DNA of 64,000 bases, from the NCBI RefSeq assembly GCF_036227405.1, contig NZ_CP109473.1, positions 6,820,001-6,884,000 of the forward strand. Direction: 5' to 3'. The first letter of the stretch is position 1; each line of letters opens with the position of its first letter. The notes beneath the pieces were generated by a model. It had not been told where the DNA came from and made no database searches. It saw only the letters and a program-made list of their open reading frames with translations. The translations under genes were made by a program, and so were the position numbers. The stretch comes from Streptomyces sp. NBC_01460. Its GTDB lineage: Bacteria; Actinomycetota; Actinomycetes; Streptomycetales; Streptomycetaceae. Positions 15,123 to 23,637 of the stretch are shown here, piece after piece.

Positions 15123-16580
15123 TCAGTCCTCGCGCAGGGCGCGGACCGCCTCCTCCACGCGCTTGCCGTAGTCGGCGTCGGCGGCGTGGAAGTGGGCGAG
15201 GTTCTTCTCGATCACGTCGTCACGGGTGACCTGCGAGAGGCCGCCGGCGATGTTGGCGACCAGGCGGTCCTTCTCGTCCGCCGACATCAGCCGGTAGAGC
15301 TCGCCCGCCTGGAAGAAGTCGTCGTCCTTCGAGTGCGCCGGTGCCTCGTGGGTTCCCGTCCAGCCGTGCACGGGCAGCGGCGCGGCCAGTGCGGCGCCGG
15401 TCTGCGCCGGGCCCGCGTACGAATTGGGCTCGTAGTTCTTGTCGTGGCGCGAGCCGTAACGGGTGGCGTGCAGCCCGTCGCGCCCGTAGTTGTCGACGGT
15501 CGCGGTCCGCGGCGCGTTGACCGGGAGCTGGGTGTGGTTGATGCCCAGGCGGTAGCGCTGCGCGTCGGCGTAGGCGAACAGCCGGCCCTGGAGCATCTTG
15601 TCCGGGGACGGGCCGATGCCGGGCACGAAGTTGTTCGGCGAGAACGCGGCCTGCTCGACCTCGGCGAAGACGTTGTCCGGGTTGCGGTCCAGCACCAGGC
15701 GGCCGACGCGCTGCAGGGGGTAGTCGGCGTGCGGCCACACCTTCGTCACGTCGAACGGGTTGAAGCGGTAGTCCGCGGCCTCGGCCGCCGGCATGACCTG
15801 CACGTACAGCGTCCAGGACGGGTTGACGCCGCGCTCGATGGCCTGGAGCAGGTCCGTCTGGTGCGAGTTGGCGTCCTTGCCGACCTGTTCGGCGGCCTGC
15901 TCGGCGGAGAGGGAGCGCACGCCCTGGTTGGTCTTGAAGTGGTACTTGACGAAGAAGGCGTCGCCCTCCACGTTCGTCCACTGGTAGGTGTGCGAGCCGA
16001 AGCCGTTCATGTGACGGTACGAGGCGGGGATCCCGCGGTCACCCATCAGCCAGGTGATCTGGTGGGTCGACTCGGGGGAGTTCGCCCAGAAGTCCCAGAC
16101 GTTGTCCGGCTCCTGACGGCCCGTGAAGGGGTCCCGCTTCTGGGAGTGGATGAAGTCGGGGAACTTGACCGGGTCCTTGATGAAGAAGACCGGGGTGTTG
16201 TTGCCGACGAGGTCGTAGTTGCCCTGGTCCGTGTAGAACTTCAGGGCGAAGCCGCGGGGGTCGCGTACGGCGTCGGCACCGCCCAGCGAGTCGGCGACCG
16301 TCGAGAACCGGATGAACGTCTCGGTGCGGCGGCCCACCTCGGAGAGGAAGTCGGCGTGGGTGAAGCCGGTGACGTCGTCCGTCACCTCGAAGTAGCCGTA
16401 CGCGCCGGATCCGCGGGCGTGGACGACGCGCTCCGGGATGCGCTCACGGTTGAAGCGGGCGAGCTTCTCGAGCAGGTGCTGGTCCTGGATGAGGAGCGGA
16501 CCGCCGGCGCCGGCTGAGGCGGAGTTCTGGTTGTCGGCGACGGGGGCGCCTGACTCGGTCGTGAGCACACGCTGGGACAT
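15123..16580 (-). CDS. katA: Monofunctional heme catalase
   Basis: 485 residues from the ATG at 16580 ([10 protein letters not shown]). The distal His54 lies in [12 protein letters not shown], the Asn in GNNTPVFF near 127, and the proximal Tyr in [14 protein letters not shown]. The length matches small-subunit catalases. It decomposes hydrogen peroxide in the cytosol. The promoter carries the same 25-nt block as the urate operon, so it is probably co-induced with uricase, which makes peroxide. It stands alone between the glxR terminator and the 24-bp inverted repeat. Confidence 0.95.
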   Translation of the reverse strand: MSQRVLTTESGAPVADNQNSASAGAGGPLLIQDQHLLEKLARFNRERIPERVVHARGSGAYGYFEVTDDVTGFTHADFLSEVGRRTETFIRFSTVADSLGGADAVRDPRGFALKFYTDQGNYDLVGNNTPVFFIKDPVKFPDFIHSQKRDPFTGRQEPDNVWDFWANSPESTHQITWLMGDRGIPASYRHMNGFGSHTYQWTNVEGDAFFVKYHFKTNQGVRSLSAEQAAEQVGKDANSHQTDLLQAIERGVNPSWTLYVQVMPAAEAADYRFNPFDVTKVWPHADYPLQRVGRLVLDRNPDNVFAEVEQAAFSPNNFVPGIGPSPDKMLQGRLFAYADAQRYRLGINHTQLPVNAPRTATVDNYGRDGLHATRYGSRHDKNYEPNSYAGPAQTGAALAAPLPVHGWTGTHEAPAHSKDDDFFQAGELYRLMSADEKDRLVANIAGGLSQVTRDDVIEKNLAHFHAADADYGKRVEEAVRALRED

Positions 16581-16616
16581 GGGGGCCTTCCGTACGGGGC
16601 TGCTGACGGCCTCAGG

Positions 16617-16662
16617 AGCGTAGATTCGCCAGGATCGCCACGTCAACAGTTTGTTGAAATTG
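16617..16662 (-). promoter_or_regulatory. katA promoter overlapped by motif B
   Basis: On the minus strand TTGACG (16646-16641), an 18-nt spacer and TACGCT (16622-16617) form the promoter. The imperfect palindrome TCAACAGTTTGTTGAA (16643-16658) covers the -35. The 25 nt at 16638-16662 are an exact reverse complement of 26862-26886 in front of the urate operon. Confidence 0.75.
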
Positions 16663-16674
16663 GAGGTTAGGGTT

Positions 16675-16732
16675 CCGGGTCGCGGCAGCGCCTGGGCGCG
16701 ACAGGACAGGTGTCAGCGCCGCCGCGACCCGG
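16675..16732 (-). terminator. Hairpin terminator after glxR
   Basis: CCGGGTCGCGGC (16675-16686) pairs with GCCGCGACCCGG (16721-16732). It lies 34 nt after the glxR stop and separates that operon from katA. Confidence 0.7.
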
Positions 16733-16765
16733 AGTTCAGGGGGCCCTGGGAGGGGCCGGATGGTG

Positions 16766-17659
16766 TCAGACCTGGGAGCCGGAGAGCCGCTCGACCGAGC
16801 GCAGCAGCGCGGAGTGGTCGAGGCCGCCGTCGCCCTGGGCGCGCAGGGAGGCCACGAGCTGGGCCACGACCCCGCCGACGGGCAGCGCGGCGCCGACGTT
16901 GCGGGCGGCGTCGGTGACGATGCCCATGTCCTTGTGGTGCAGGTCGATCCGGAAGCCCGGGGCGAAGTCCCGCTTGAGGAAGTTGTCCTTCTTGCGGGTG
17001 AGGACCGTCGAACCGGCGAGCCCGCCGTTCAGCACGTCGAGCGCGGCGGCCAGGTCGACCCCGGACTTCTCCAGGAAGACGACGGCCTCGGCGCAGGCCT
17101 GGATGTTGACCGCGACGATCAGCTGGTTGGCCGCCTTCACCGTCTGGCCGGAGCCGTGCGGCCCGCACAGCACGATCGTCTTGCCGAGTGCGTCGAGCAG
17201 CGGCTTCGCGGCGTCGAAGTCGGTCTGCTCGCCGCCGACCATGATGGACAGGACGGCCTCGATCGCGCCGGCCTCACCGCCGGAGACGGGGGCGTCCAGG
17301 ACGCGGATGCCCTTGTCCTTCGCGTTCGATGCCAGGTCCACGGAGGTCTGCGGAGTGATCGAGGACATGTCGATCAGCAGCGCGCCCTGCCGGGCGTTCT
17401 CCAGGATGCCGTCGGGGCCGTACGCGATGGCCTCGACCTGCGGGGACGCCGGGACCATCGTGATGACGACGTCGGCGTCACGGACGGCCTCCGCGATGGA
17501 GGCGGCGCCCTTGCCGCCCGCCGCGACGAGCCGGTCGACCTTGTCCTGCTCCAGGGTGTAGCCGGTCACCTGGTAACCGGCCTCGACCAGGTTCTCGGAC
17601 ATGGGCGAGCCCATGATGCCGAGCCCGATCCAGGCGACCTTGGGGAGGTTGGTGCTCAT
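16766..17659 (-). CDS. glxR: Tartronate-semialdehyde reductase (2-hydroxy-3-oxopropionate reductase)
   Basis: 297 residues, typical of beta-hydroxyacid dehydrogenases. The N-terminal Rossmann motif is IGLGIMGSPM (residues 11-20), the substrate motif is DAPVSGGEAGA and the catalytic lysine lies in TVKAANQLI. It reduces tartronate semialdehyde to glycerate with NAD(P)H. It is the second gene of an operon with hyi, with a 43-nt gap, so it should share the motif-A control upstream of hyi. Confidence 0.93.
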   Translation of the reverse strand: MSTNLPKVAWIGLGIMGSPMSENLVEAGYQVTGYTLEQDKVDRLVAAGGKGAASIAEAVRDADVVITMVPASPQVEAIAYGPDGILENARQGALLIDMSSITPQTSVDLASNAKDKGIRVLDAPVSGGEAGAIEAVLSIMVGGEQTDFDAAKPLLDALGKTIVLCGPHGSGQTVKAANQLIVAVNIQACAEAVVFLEKSGVDLAAALDVLNGGLAGSTVLTRKKDNFLKRDFAPGFRIDLHHKDMGIVTDAARNVGAALPVGGVVAQLVASLRAQGDGGLDHSALLRSVERLSGSQV

Positions 17660-17702
17660 GAGGGTGCCTTCCGGTAAACGTGTGTGCGGGAGGGGGCGGG
17701 CC

Positions 17703-18542
17703 TCAGCGGGCCGGCCGGTGCTCGGCGGGGAGCCAGCCGAACGCCTCGGCGCTCGGGCGGTCGCCCGGCTTGTACTCCAGGCCGACCCAGCCGTCGTACC
17801 CGGCCTCGGTCAGCTCGTCGAGGAGCCGCTCCAGCGGGAGTGAGCCGGTGCCGGGTGCGCCGCGCCCCGGGTTGTCGGCGATCTGGACGTGGCCGGTCTT
17901 CGCGGCGTACGCCTTGATCACCTGGCTGAGGTCCTCGCCGTTCATCGACAGGTGGTAGAGGTCCAGCAGGAACGTGGCGTTGCCCAGCCCCGTCGCCTCG
18001 TTGACACGGTCGACCACCTCGATGCCCGCCGGTGCGCTGACCAGGGGGTAGAGCGGCGACTCCGTGTCGTTGAGCGTCTCGACGAGGAGGGTCGCACCGA
18101 TCCGGTGGGCCGCGCGGGCGGCCAGGACCAGGTTCTCCAGGGCGAGTTCGTCCTGGACGGCCGGGTCCACCCCCTCGACGCGGTTGCCGTACAGCGCGTT
18201 GAGCGCCTTGCAGCCGACCGAGGCCGCGAAGTCCGCCGCCACGTCGATGTTGGCGCGGAAGCGGTCCGACTCCTCGCCGGGGAGCGAGAGCGCGCCCCGG
18301 TCGGGGCCGGGGAGCCGGCCCGCGTAGAAGTTCAGCCCCACCAGGTGCGTGCCCGCGTCGTCGAGCGCCTTCTTCAGGGCGTCGAGCTCGGCCTGCGCGG
18401 GGGTGGGGGTCTCGATCCACGGCCACCAGAGCTCGACCGCGGTGAAGCCCGCTGCGGCGGCTGCCGCGGGACGCTCCAGGAGCGGGAGTTCGGTGAAGAG
18501 GATCGAGAGGTTCACATCGAAGCGCTGGTCCGAGAAACCCAT
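17703..18542 (-). CDS. hyi: Hydroxypyruvate isomerase
   Basis: 279 residues from the second of two adjacent ATGs (18542), which leaves 6 nt after GGAG; the first (18545) leaves only 3. It is a TIM-barrel isomerase of the xylose-isomerase-like family: NLSILFTELPLLERPAAA at the start, TLLVETLNDTESP with the metal-binding Glu, FLLDLYHLSMNGED, and GHVQIADNPGRGAPGTG. It interconverts hydroxypyruvate and tartronate semialdehyde. First gene of the hyi-glxR operon. The motif-A operators lie between its promoter and ribosome site. Confidence 0.93.
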   Translation of the reverse strand: MGFSDQRFDVNLSILFTELPLLERPAAAAAAGFTAVELWWPWIETPTPAQAELDALKKALDDAGTHLVGLNFYAGRLPGPDRGALSLPGEESDRFRANIDVAADFAASVGCKALNALYGNRVEGVDPAVQDELALENLVLAARAAHRIGATLLVETLNDTESPLYPLVSAPAGIEVVDRVNEATGLGNATFLLDLYHLSMNGEDLSQVIKAYAAKTGHVQIADNPGRGAPGTGSLPLERLLDELTEAGYDGWVGLEYKPGDRPSAEAFGWLPAEHRPAR

Positions 18543-18552
18543 CATGCGCTCC

Positions 18553-18617
18553 TTCCGTATCGCGGAAGTTAGTTTCTGCTTAACGGAAGATTGCCTGGCG
18601 TGTGGTGAGGCTGTCAA
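18553..18617 (-). promoter_or_regulatory. hyi-glxR promoter with paired AllR-type operators (motif A)
   Basis: TTGACA on the minus strand (18617-18612) and CAATCT (18593-18588), 18 nt apart, form the promoter. The palindromes TTCTGCTTAACGGAA (18574-18588) and TTCCGTATCGCGGAA (18553-18567) follow, again 21 bp apart. The proximal site abuts the ribosome site. Confidence 0.75.
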
Positions 18618-18699
18618 GAGGCGAACCGAATTCCGGACACACGGGAGCGGGGTGGAGGCCGTCCCGCCCTCCACCCCGCGACCGCTCATCCGTGCCTGG

Positions 18700-20130
18700 T
18701 CAGACGGCCGGCACCGTGTCCTGGAACGTCGTGCCCGCCGCCCGGTAACCGCTCACCAGAGCCGATACCTGGGCGGGGGAGAGGACCTGGTCCTTCACGT
18801 GCAGGACGTAGTCCACCTGCTGGTCGTACGAGCGGGGCGTGGTGCTGGTCTGGCCCGCCAGGTCGATCAGCCACTGGTTGAAGTTGATCGACATCGGCCG
18901 CTCCGGGAGGTACGCCGCGCCGTGGGTCCCGAAGGGCTGCCCGTCGACGTAGTACGTGATGGCGCTGTTGTCGATGGTGACCACCAGGTCGTGCCATCCC
19001 GCGTAGCTCTGCCGTGCCTCGCTGTGCTGGTTGACCGCCTCCCACGGGTCGGGCCGGTAGGTCTCCCAGGACGTGGTGTAGAGGATGTTGGACGGCTCGC
19101 CCCAGCCGCCGTTCGGCAGGTACTCGAAGTCGTACTCCGCGTAGTCGTCCGCCATCGGCGCCTTGAGGTCGTTGATGGTGAAGAAGGTCTGGACGAGGTG
19201 GTCGCCGTCGGGACCCGACCTCGGCGCGTCGCTGAACTTCACCCGGGCCGCGTAGGTGCCGTTGCGGAACTTCGAGGACTTCGTGAGGATCTCCGTCTGC
19301 TCCGTCGAGGCACCCGTGCCCGCCGTGGACGTCTCCAGGTTCATCACCGAACTGCCGCCCTGGCTGCTGAAGGTGACGTTCTCCGGAGCCCAGACGGCGC
19401 CCGGCACCCCGGGGCCGCCGGAGTTCGAGCGGACGCTCCAGCCGTTCGCCGCGATCCGGGGATCCGTGTGACCGGTGTAGCTGAAGTCGTCGAACAGCCT
19501 CGGCCCGTCGGCCGGGGGGTCGGTGGGGGGATCCGTCGGGTCGGTGGGGCCGTTGCCCCCGGGGGCCTCGCCCCAGGCCGTCACCGACCCCACCTGCGCG
19601 GTGATCCTGGCCCAGTCGCCGTACGTGTTCCGCTCGGCGCCGAAGGAGTAGTCGTCGCTCTGCCCGAGCGGCTGCCAGTCCGCACGGTGGAAGCGCAGCT
19701 GCATGTCACCGGTGTCCGCCCCGGGGGCCAGGGTGCCCGCACCGGCGGTGAAGCCGATCTCCAGGTAGCGGTCGGCGGTCGCGGTCGGGTTCGGCAGGGT
19801 CCTGAAGGTGCCGGTGATGTTCGCGCAGCCCTTCACCGCCCAGGAACAGGCGAACCGGTAGGCCGCCGACGCCGAGTCACCCTTGAAGTAGTAGCGCAGC
19901 TTGACGTCGGAGAGCGGCACGCTCGCGCTCCCGCTGTTGCGGACCTTCAGCCACGGCTCGCTCTGGTCGGCCGTAGCCCCGGACGCGCTCGTGCGGTACT
20001 GGACGACGAGCCCGCCGGCCGCGGCGGCACCGGCCGTGCCCGGCAGGGCGGCGAGGGCGGTGCAGCCCAGGGCCAGGGTGACGGCGGCGGCCGCCGCCGC
20101 GCGGATACGGCTCCTGCGGAATGTGGTCAT
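18700..20130 (-). CDS. Secreted GH16 glycoside hydrolase with N-terminal CBM3
   Basis: 476 residues. A signal peptide (RRSRIRAAAAAAVTLALGC, cleaved after GAAAA) is followed by a family-3 carbohydrate-binding module (about 40-190: VVQYRTSASGATAD, LSDVKLRYYFKG), a Pro/Thr linker (about 193-212) and a GH16 domain (about 213-440). The GH16 catalytic signature ExDxE is seen as EYDFE in DDYAEYDFEYLPNGGW. It should cleave a beta-glucan-like polymer outside the cell while bound to cellulose or a similar matrix. It is the last gene of a run with GH20 and a sugar ABC importer, so its products may be imported. Exact substrate unknown. Confidence 0.85.
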   Translation of the reverse strand: MTTFRRSRIRAAAAAAVTLALGCTALAALPGTAGAAAAGGLVVQYRTSASGATADQSEPWLKVRNSGSASVPLSDVKLRYYFKGDSASAAYRFACSWAVKGCANITGTFRTLPNPTATADRYLEIGFTAGAGTLAPGADTGDMQLRFHRADWQPLGQSDDYSFGAERNTYGDWARITAQVGSVTAWGEAPGGNGPTDPTDPPTDPPADGPRLFDDFSYTGHTDPRIAANGWSVRSNSGGPGVPGAVWAPENVTFSSQGGSSVMNLETSTAGTGASTEQTEILTKSSKFRNGTYAARVKFSDAPRSGPDGDHLVQTFFTINDLKAPMADDYAEYDFEYLPNGGWGEPSNILYTTSWETYRPDPWEAVNQHSEARQSYAGWHDLVVTIDNSAITYYVDGQPFGTHGAAYLPERPMSINFNQWLIDLAGQTSTTPRSYDQQVDYVLHVKDQVLSPAQVSALVSGYRAAGTTFQDTVPAV

Positions 20131-20163
20131 GGCATGTTCCTCTCCGGAACGGTGGGGGACGGG

Positions 20164-21726
20164 CTACCGAGGGGGTCGCGCTGTACCTGAGGACGCGGTC
20201 GCCAGGGACCGCGTGGTGAGGGGCCGGTAGGGGACGCCGAGGGCGTCCAGCCGGGCGGTGTGGTCGCGCAGCCGCTCGACGAACCCGGCCCAGTCGCCGC
20301 GCCCGCCGGACCAGGCGCGGTCCGCGAGGGCGCACAGCCGGGGGTAGGTGAGGTATTCGATCCGGTCGGGCGTCGTCACGTACTCGGTCCACAGCTGCGC
20401 CTGGGTGCCCAGCACACGGGAGGCCTCCTCCGGCTCCCAGTCCCCGGGCACCGGCTCGTTGGCGTGCACCGCGTGCAGGGGGACGGGGTCACCCGGCTGG
20501 GCGGGGGGCTCGTCCGGGTCGGTGGACTGGACGTAGTCCAGGTAGGTGGCGCGGTGGTGCGCGGTCACCACCTGGTGCCCCCGCCGGGCCGCGGTGCGGG
20601 CGTGGGCCGGATCGCGCCAGGTCATCACGGTGAATTCGGGAGGCAGTTCGGCCCCGCTCTCGGCCCAGCCGGTGGGCCGGCGGCCGTGCTCGACGAGGAA
20701 CGAGCCGATCCGGCCCATGAACCAGCCGTGCAGGTCGCCGGGGCCGGTGAGCCCTTCGGCGGCCGCCCGGCCGCGGGCCGCCGGGGAGGCCTCCCACTCG
20801 CCGGTGGGGCACTCCTCGCCGCCGATGTGGATGTACGGGGAGGGGAAGACGTCCATGACCTCCTCCAGCACGGTCCGGCAGAAGGCGAAGACCTCCTCGT
20901 GGACACCGAGCACGGTGTCGCAGACGCCCCACCTGGTCCAGACGTCCAGCTGCCGTTCCGGGTGGTTCCCCAGGTGCGGGTAGGCCGCGAGGGCCGCGCG
21001 CACATGGCCCGGCATCTCGATCTCCGGCACCACGGTCACCCCCCGCTCCCGCGCGTGGCGGACCAGGTCCCGCAGCTCCGCCTTGGTGTACGCGCCCGCG
21101 TGCGGCACCCCGTCGGACAGCGACTCGGCCCGGGTGCCGCCCACCGAGGTCAGCCGCGGGAAGGCGTCGACGGGCATGCGCCAGCCCTGGTCGTCCGTGA
21201 GGTGCAGATGCAGGACGTTGAGCTTGTGCAGCGCCATCAGGTCCACGTACCGGCGCAGGTAGGAGACGGGCTGGAAGTGCCGGGCGACGTCGAGCATCGC
21301 GCCGCGCCAGGGATACCGCGGCACGTCGCTGATCTCGACGCACGGCAGCTCCCAGGACCGGCCGCGCGCACCGCCGGACAGTGCTTCGGGCGGCAGCAGC
21401 TGCCGGATCGTCTGGACGCCCCGCAGCAGGCCGTCGGGCCGGGCGGCCCGCAGCAGCAGGGTCCGGGGCCCCACGGTGAGGCCGTACCCCTCGGCCCCCA
21501 GCCCGCCGAGCTCCGGGTCGAGCGCCAGGACGACCCGGCCGTCGGCCGAGAGCGGCAGGGGCAGCCCGGTCGCCGGACCGAGGAGCGTCCGCAGCAGGTC
21601 CGCCGCCCCCTCGGCACCCGGCAGGACGCGTACGGAGGTGTCCTGGTCCAGGACGAGGCGGCCCGGGCGCGGCGAGAGCTTGCGGGGCCGGGGGACGAGG
21701 GAGAGCTCGGGGCGTGATGCGGGCAC
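20164..21726 (-). CDS. GH20 beta-N-acetylhexosaminidase, cytoplasmic, with D-to-E in the catalytic pair
   Basis: 520 residues from the GTG at 21726, 5 nt after GGAGG. No signal peptide, so it should act on imported oligosaccharides. Residues 1-130 form the GH20b domain and 135-490 the catalytic barrel: RGAMLDVARHFQP, LNVLHLHLTDDQGWR, PEIEMPGH, and HIGGEECP at 300-307. Most GH20 enzymes have GGDE; here residue 304 is Glu instead of Asp, next to the general acid Glu305. I think such variants exist in Streptomyces but cannot verify this. It sits directly downstream of the importer permeases. Confidence 0.9.
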   Translation of the reverse strand: MPASRPELSLVPRPRKLSPRPGRLVLDQDTSVRVLPGAEGAADLLRTLLGPATGLPLPLSADGRVVLALDPELGGLGAEGYGLTVGPRTLLLRAARPDGLLRGVQTIRQLLPPEALSGGARGRSWELPCVEISDVPRYPWRGAMLDVARHFQPVSYLRRYVDLMALHKLNVLHLHLTDDQGWRMPVDAFPRLTSVGGTRAESLSDGVPHAGAYTKAELRDLVRHARERGVTVVPEIEMPGHVRAALAAYPHLGNHPERQLDVWTRWGVCDTVLGVHEEVFAFCRTVLEEVMDVFPSPYIHIGGEECPTGEWEASPAARGRAAAEGLTGPGDLHGWFMGRIGSFLVEHGRRPTGWAESGAELPPEFTVMTWRDPAHARTAARRGHQVVTAHHRATYLDYVQSTDPDEPPAQPGDPVPLHAVHANEPVPGDWEPEEASRVLGTQAQLWTEYVTTPDRIEYLTYPRLCALADRAWSGGRGDWAGFVERLRDHTARLDALGVPYRPLTTRSLATASSGTARPPR

Positions 21727-21791
21727 GGGGGCCTCCGGGGTCGGGGAGTCGGGCGGTTCGCGTGGCCGGGCGTGCGGGGACGCCGGCGGGC

Positions 21792-22631
21792 TCAGCCCTT
21801 GACCGCGCCGGCCGCGAAGCCGGAGGTCACATGGCGCTGGAGCACCAGGAAGATCACGAGGGCGGGCAGCGCGAAGAGCGTGGAGGCGGCCATGGTGGCG
21901 CCCCAGTCGGTGCCGAAGGTGTTCTGGAAGGACGAGAGCCAGACCGGCAGGGTGCGGTTGTCCTGCTGCTTGATGATCAGGAAGTTGGCGTAGGCGAACT
22001 CGTTCCAGGCGGTGATGAATCCGAAGAGCGAGGTCGCCATCAGGCCCGGGGCGAGCAGCGGCAGGGCCACCCGTGCGAACGCCCCCGTCCTCGTGCAGCC
22101 GTCGACCTGGGCGGCCTCCTCCAGTTCGGGCGGGATCGTCGCCAGGAAGCCCCGGAGCACCACGATCGTGAAGGGCAGCGTGATCATGAAGTAGACGAGG
22201 GTGAGGGTGGGCAGCCGGTCGAGCATGTCCGTGTCGCGCGAGATGATGTAGATGGGGATGATCAGCGACTCCCAGGGCGCCATCTGGGCGACGAAGACCA
22301 GCAGCATGAACTGCCGCCGGCCCTTCCACCGCAGCCGTGCGACGGCGAACGACGCGCCGAGCGCCACGACGAGGGAGAGCAGCACGGCGCCCAGGGTGAC
22401 CAGGATGCTGTTGCGCCAGAACAGCTCGAAGCCGTCCGCCTGTACGGCCCGGCGGAAGTGGTCCAGCGTCCAGGTGTAGGGGACCAGCCGCGGCTCGGAG
22501 GACTGGATGTCCCGGGACGGCTTGAACGCGGTGGAGATCATCCAGTACACCGGGAACAGGCAGACCACGACGGTCACGACGGCGGCGGCGTTCAGCGGGA
22601 TCCGCCGGATCCTGAGGTGCGGTGAGGTCAT
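21792..22631 (-). CDS. Sugar ABC importer permease (MalG/DasC type)
   Basis: 279 residues, six predicted membrane segments. The EAA loop reads LEEAAQVDGCTRTGAFARVALPLLAPG. The ATG overlaps the stop of the first permease gene by 4 nt. It forms the second transmembrane subunit of a carbohydrate-uptake-1 family importer. No ATPase gene lies in the cluster, so a shared MsiK-type ATPase is probably used, as is usual in Streptomyces. Confidence 0.92.
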   Translation of the reverse strand: MTSPHLRIRRIPLNAAAVVTVVVCLFPVYWMISTAFKPSRDIQSSEPRLVPYTWTLDHFRRAVQADGFELFWRNSILVTLGAVLLSLVVALGASFAVARLRWKGRRQFMLLVFVAQMAPWESLIIPIYIISRDTDMLDRLPTLTLVYFMITLPFTIVVLRGFLATIPPELEEAAQVDGCTRTGAFARVALPLLAPGLMATSLFGFITAWNEFAYANFLIIKQQDNRTLPVWLSSFQNTFGTDWGATMAASTLFALPALVIFLVLQRHVTSGFAAGAVKG

Positions 22632-23596
22632 CGCGGGTCGTCCTCCTGTCGGAGCATCTGGCGGAAGTAGAGGACCAGCACCCCGGACATCAGGACCACG
22701 GTGATCATCGACGCGGCCGATCCCAGGTCGTAGCGCTGGCTGGAGAGCGCCGTCTGGACCGCGTACACGGGGAGGATGGTGGTGGCGTCGCCGGGCCCGC
22801 CGCGGGTCATCACCCAGATCTGGACGAAGGCCTTGAAGGTCCAGATCACCTCCAGGGAGAGGACCAGCAGGAAGATCGGCCGCAGCATCGGGAAGGTGAC
22901 CGAGCGGAAGATGCGGGAGCCCGAGGCGCCGTCGAGGCGGGCCGACTCGTACAGCTCGGCGGGGACCGTGGTCAGGGCGGAGTAGAGGGTGACCGCCGCG
23001 AACGGCACGGACTGCCAGACGATCAGCAGGACCAGGATCGTGAAGGACGCCGTACCGTTCGCGAACCACGGGTAGCGGTCGAAGGATCCGAAGCCGAGCG
23101 CCGTCAGGGACTGGTTGACGATGCCGAACTCGGAGTGGAACAGCCACTGGAAGACCGTCGTCGCCGCGACCACGGGCATGGCCCAGGCGAGCACCAGCGA
23201 GCAGAGGACGATCGTCCGGCCGGCCCGGCGGAGCCGCTCCGTCATCAGCGCGACCAGCGTCGAGATGACCATGATCAGTACGACGTTGACGGCCATGAAG
23301 ACGAAGGTGCGGCCGGTCACCTCCCAGAAGCGCGGGTCGGACAGCAGCGTCCGGTAGTTGCGTAGTCCCACGAACTCCGCGTCCCCGCTGATCAGCTGGC
23401 GGAGCCGGAAGTCCTGGAGGGAGATCACCACGGCCCGCACCAGCGGGTACACCAGCAGGTAGAGCATGCCGCCGATCGCGGGCGCGATCAGGGCGTAGGG
23501 CCAGAGGTCGCGCGGGGGTGTTCCGGCCCGCCGCCCCGGTGGCGCCTTCGGTGGACGGTGGACGCGTGGCGCGGGTCTTTCGCGGACAGCCGGCAC
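22628..23596 (-). CDS. Sugar ABC importer permease (MalF/DasB type)
   Basis: 322 residues with six predicted membrane segments after a proline-rich, basic N-terminus. The EAA motif is LYESARLDGASGSRIFRSVT. It pairs with the overlapping downstream permease. The 41-nt gap to the binding-protein gene and shared strand make one operon: binding protein, two permeases, GH20 and GH16. Confidence 0.92.
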   Translation of the reverse strand: MPAVRERPAPRVHRPPKAPPGRRAGTPPRDLWPYALIAPAIGGMLYLLVYPLVRAVVISLQDFRLRQLISGDAEFVGLRNYRTLLSDPRFWEVTGRTFVFMAVNVVLIMVISTLVALMTERLRRAGRTIVLCSLVLAWAMPVVAATTVFQWLFHSEFGIVNQSLTALGFGSFDRYPWFANGTASFTILVLLIVWQSVPFAAVTLYSALTTVPAELYESARLDGASGSRIFRSVTFPMLRPIFLLVLSLEVIWTFKAFVQIWVMTRGGPGDATTILPVYAVQTALSSQRYDLGSAASMITVVLMSGVLVLYFRQMLRQEDDPR

Positions 23597-23637
23597 GGCG
23601 GGCCTCCTCTCGGTGGTGGGAAACGGACGGGGGCGGA

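Noticed and set aside
18349..20190. A 613-codon plus-strand frame across hyi and the GH16 gene
   Set aside because: Arg/Val/Gly-rich shadow without domains; the minus-strand genes carry clear motifs.
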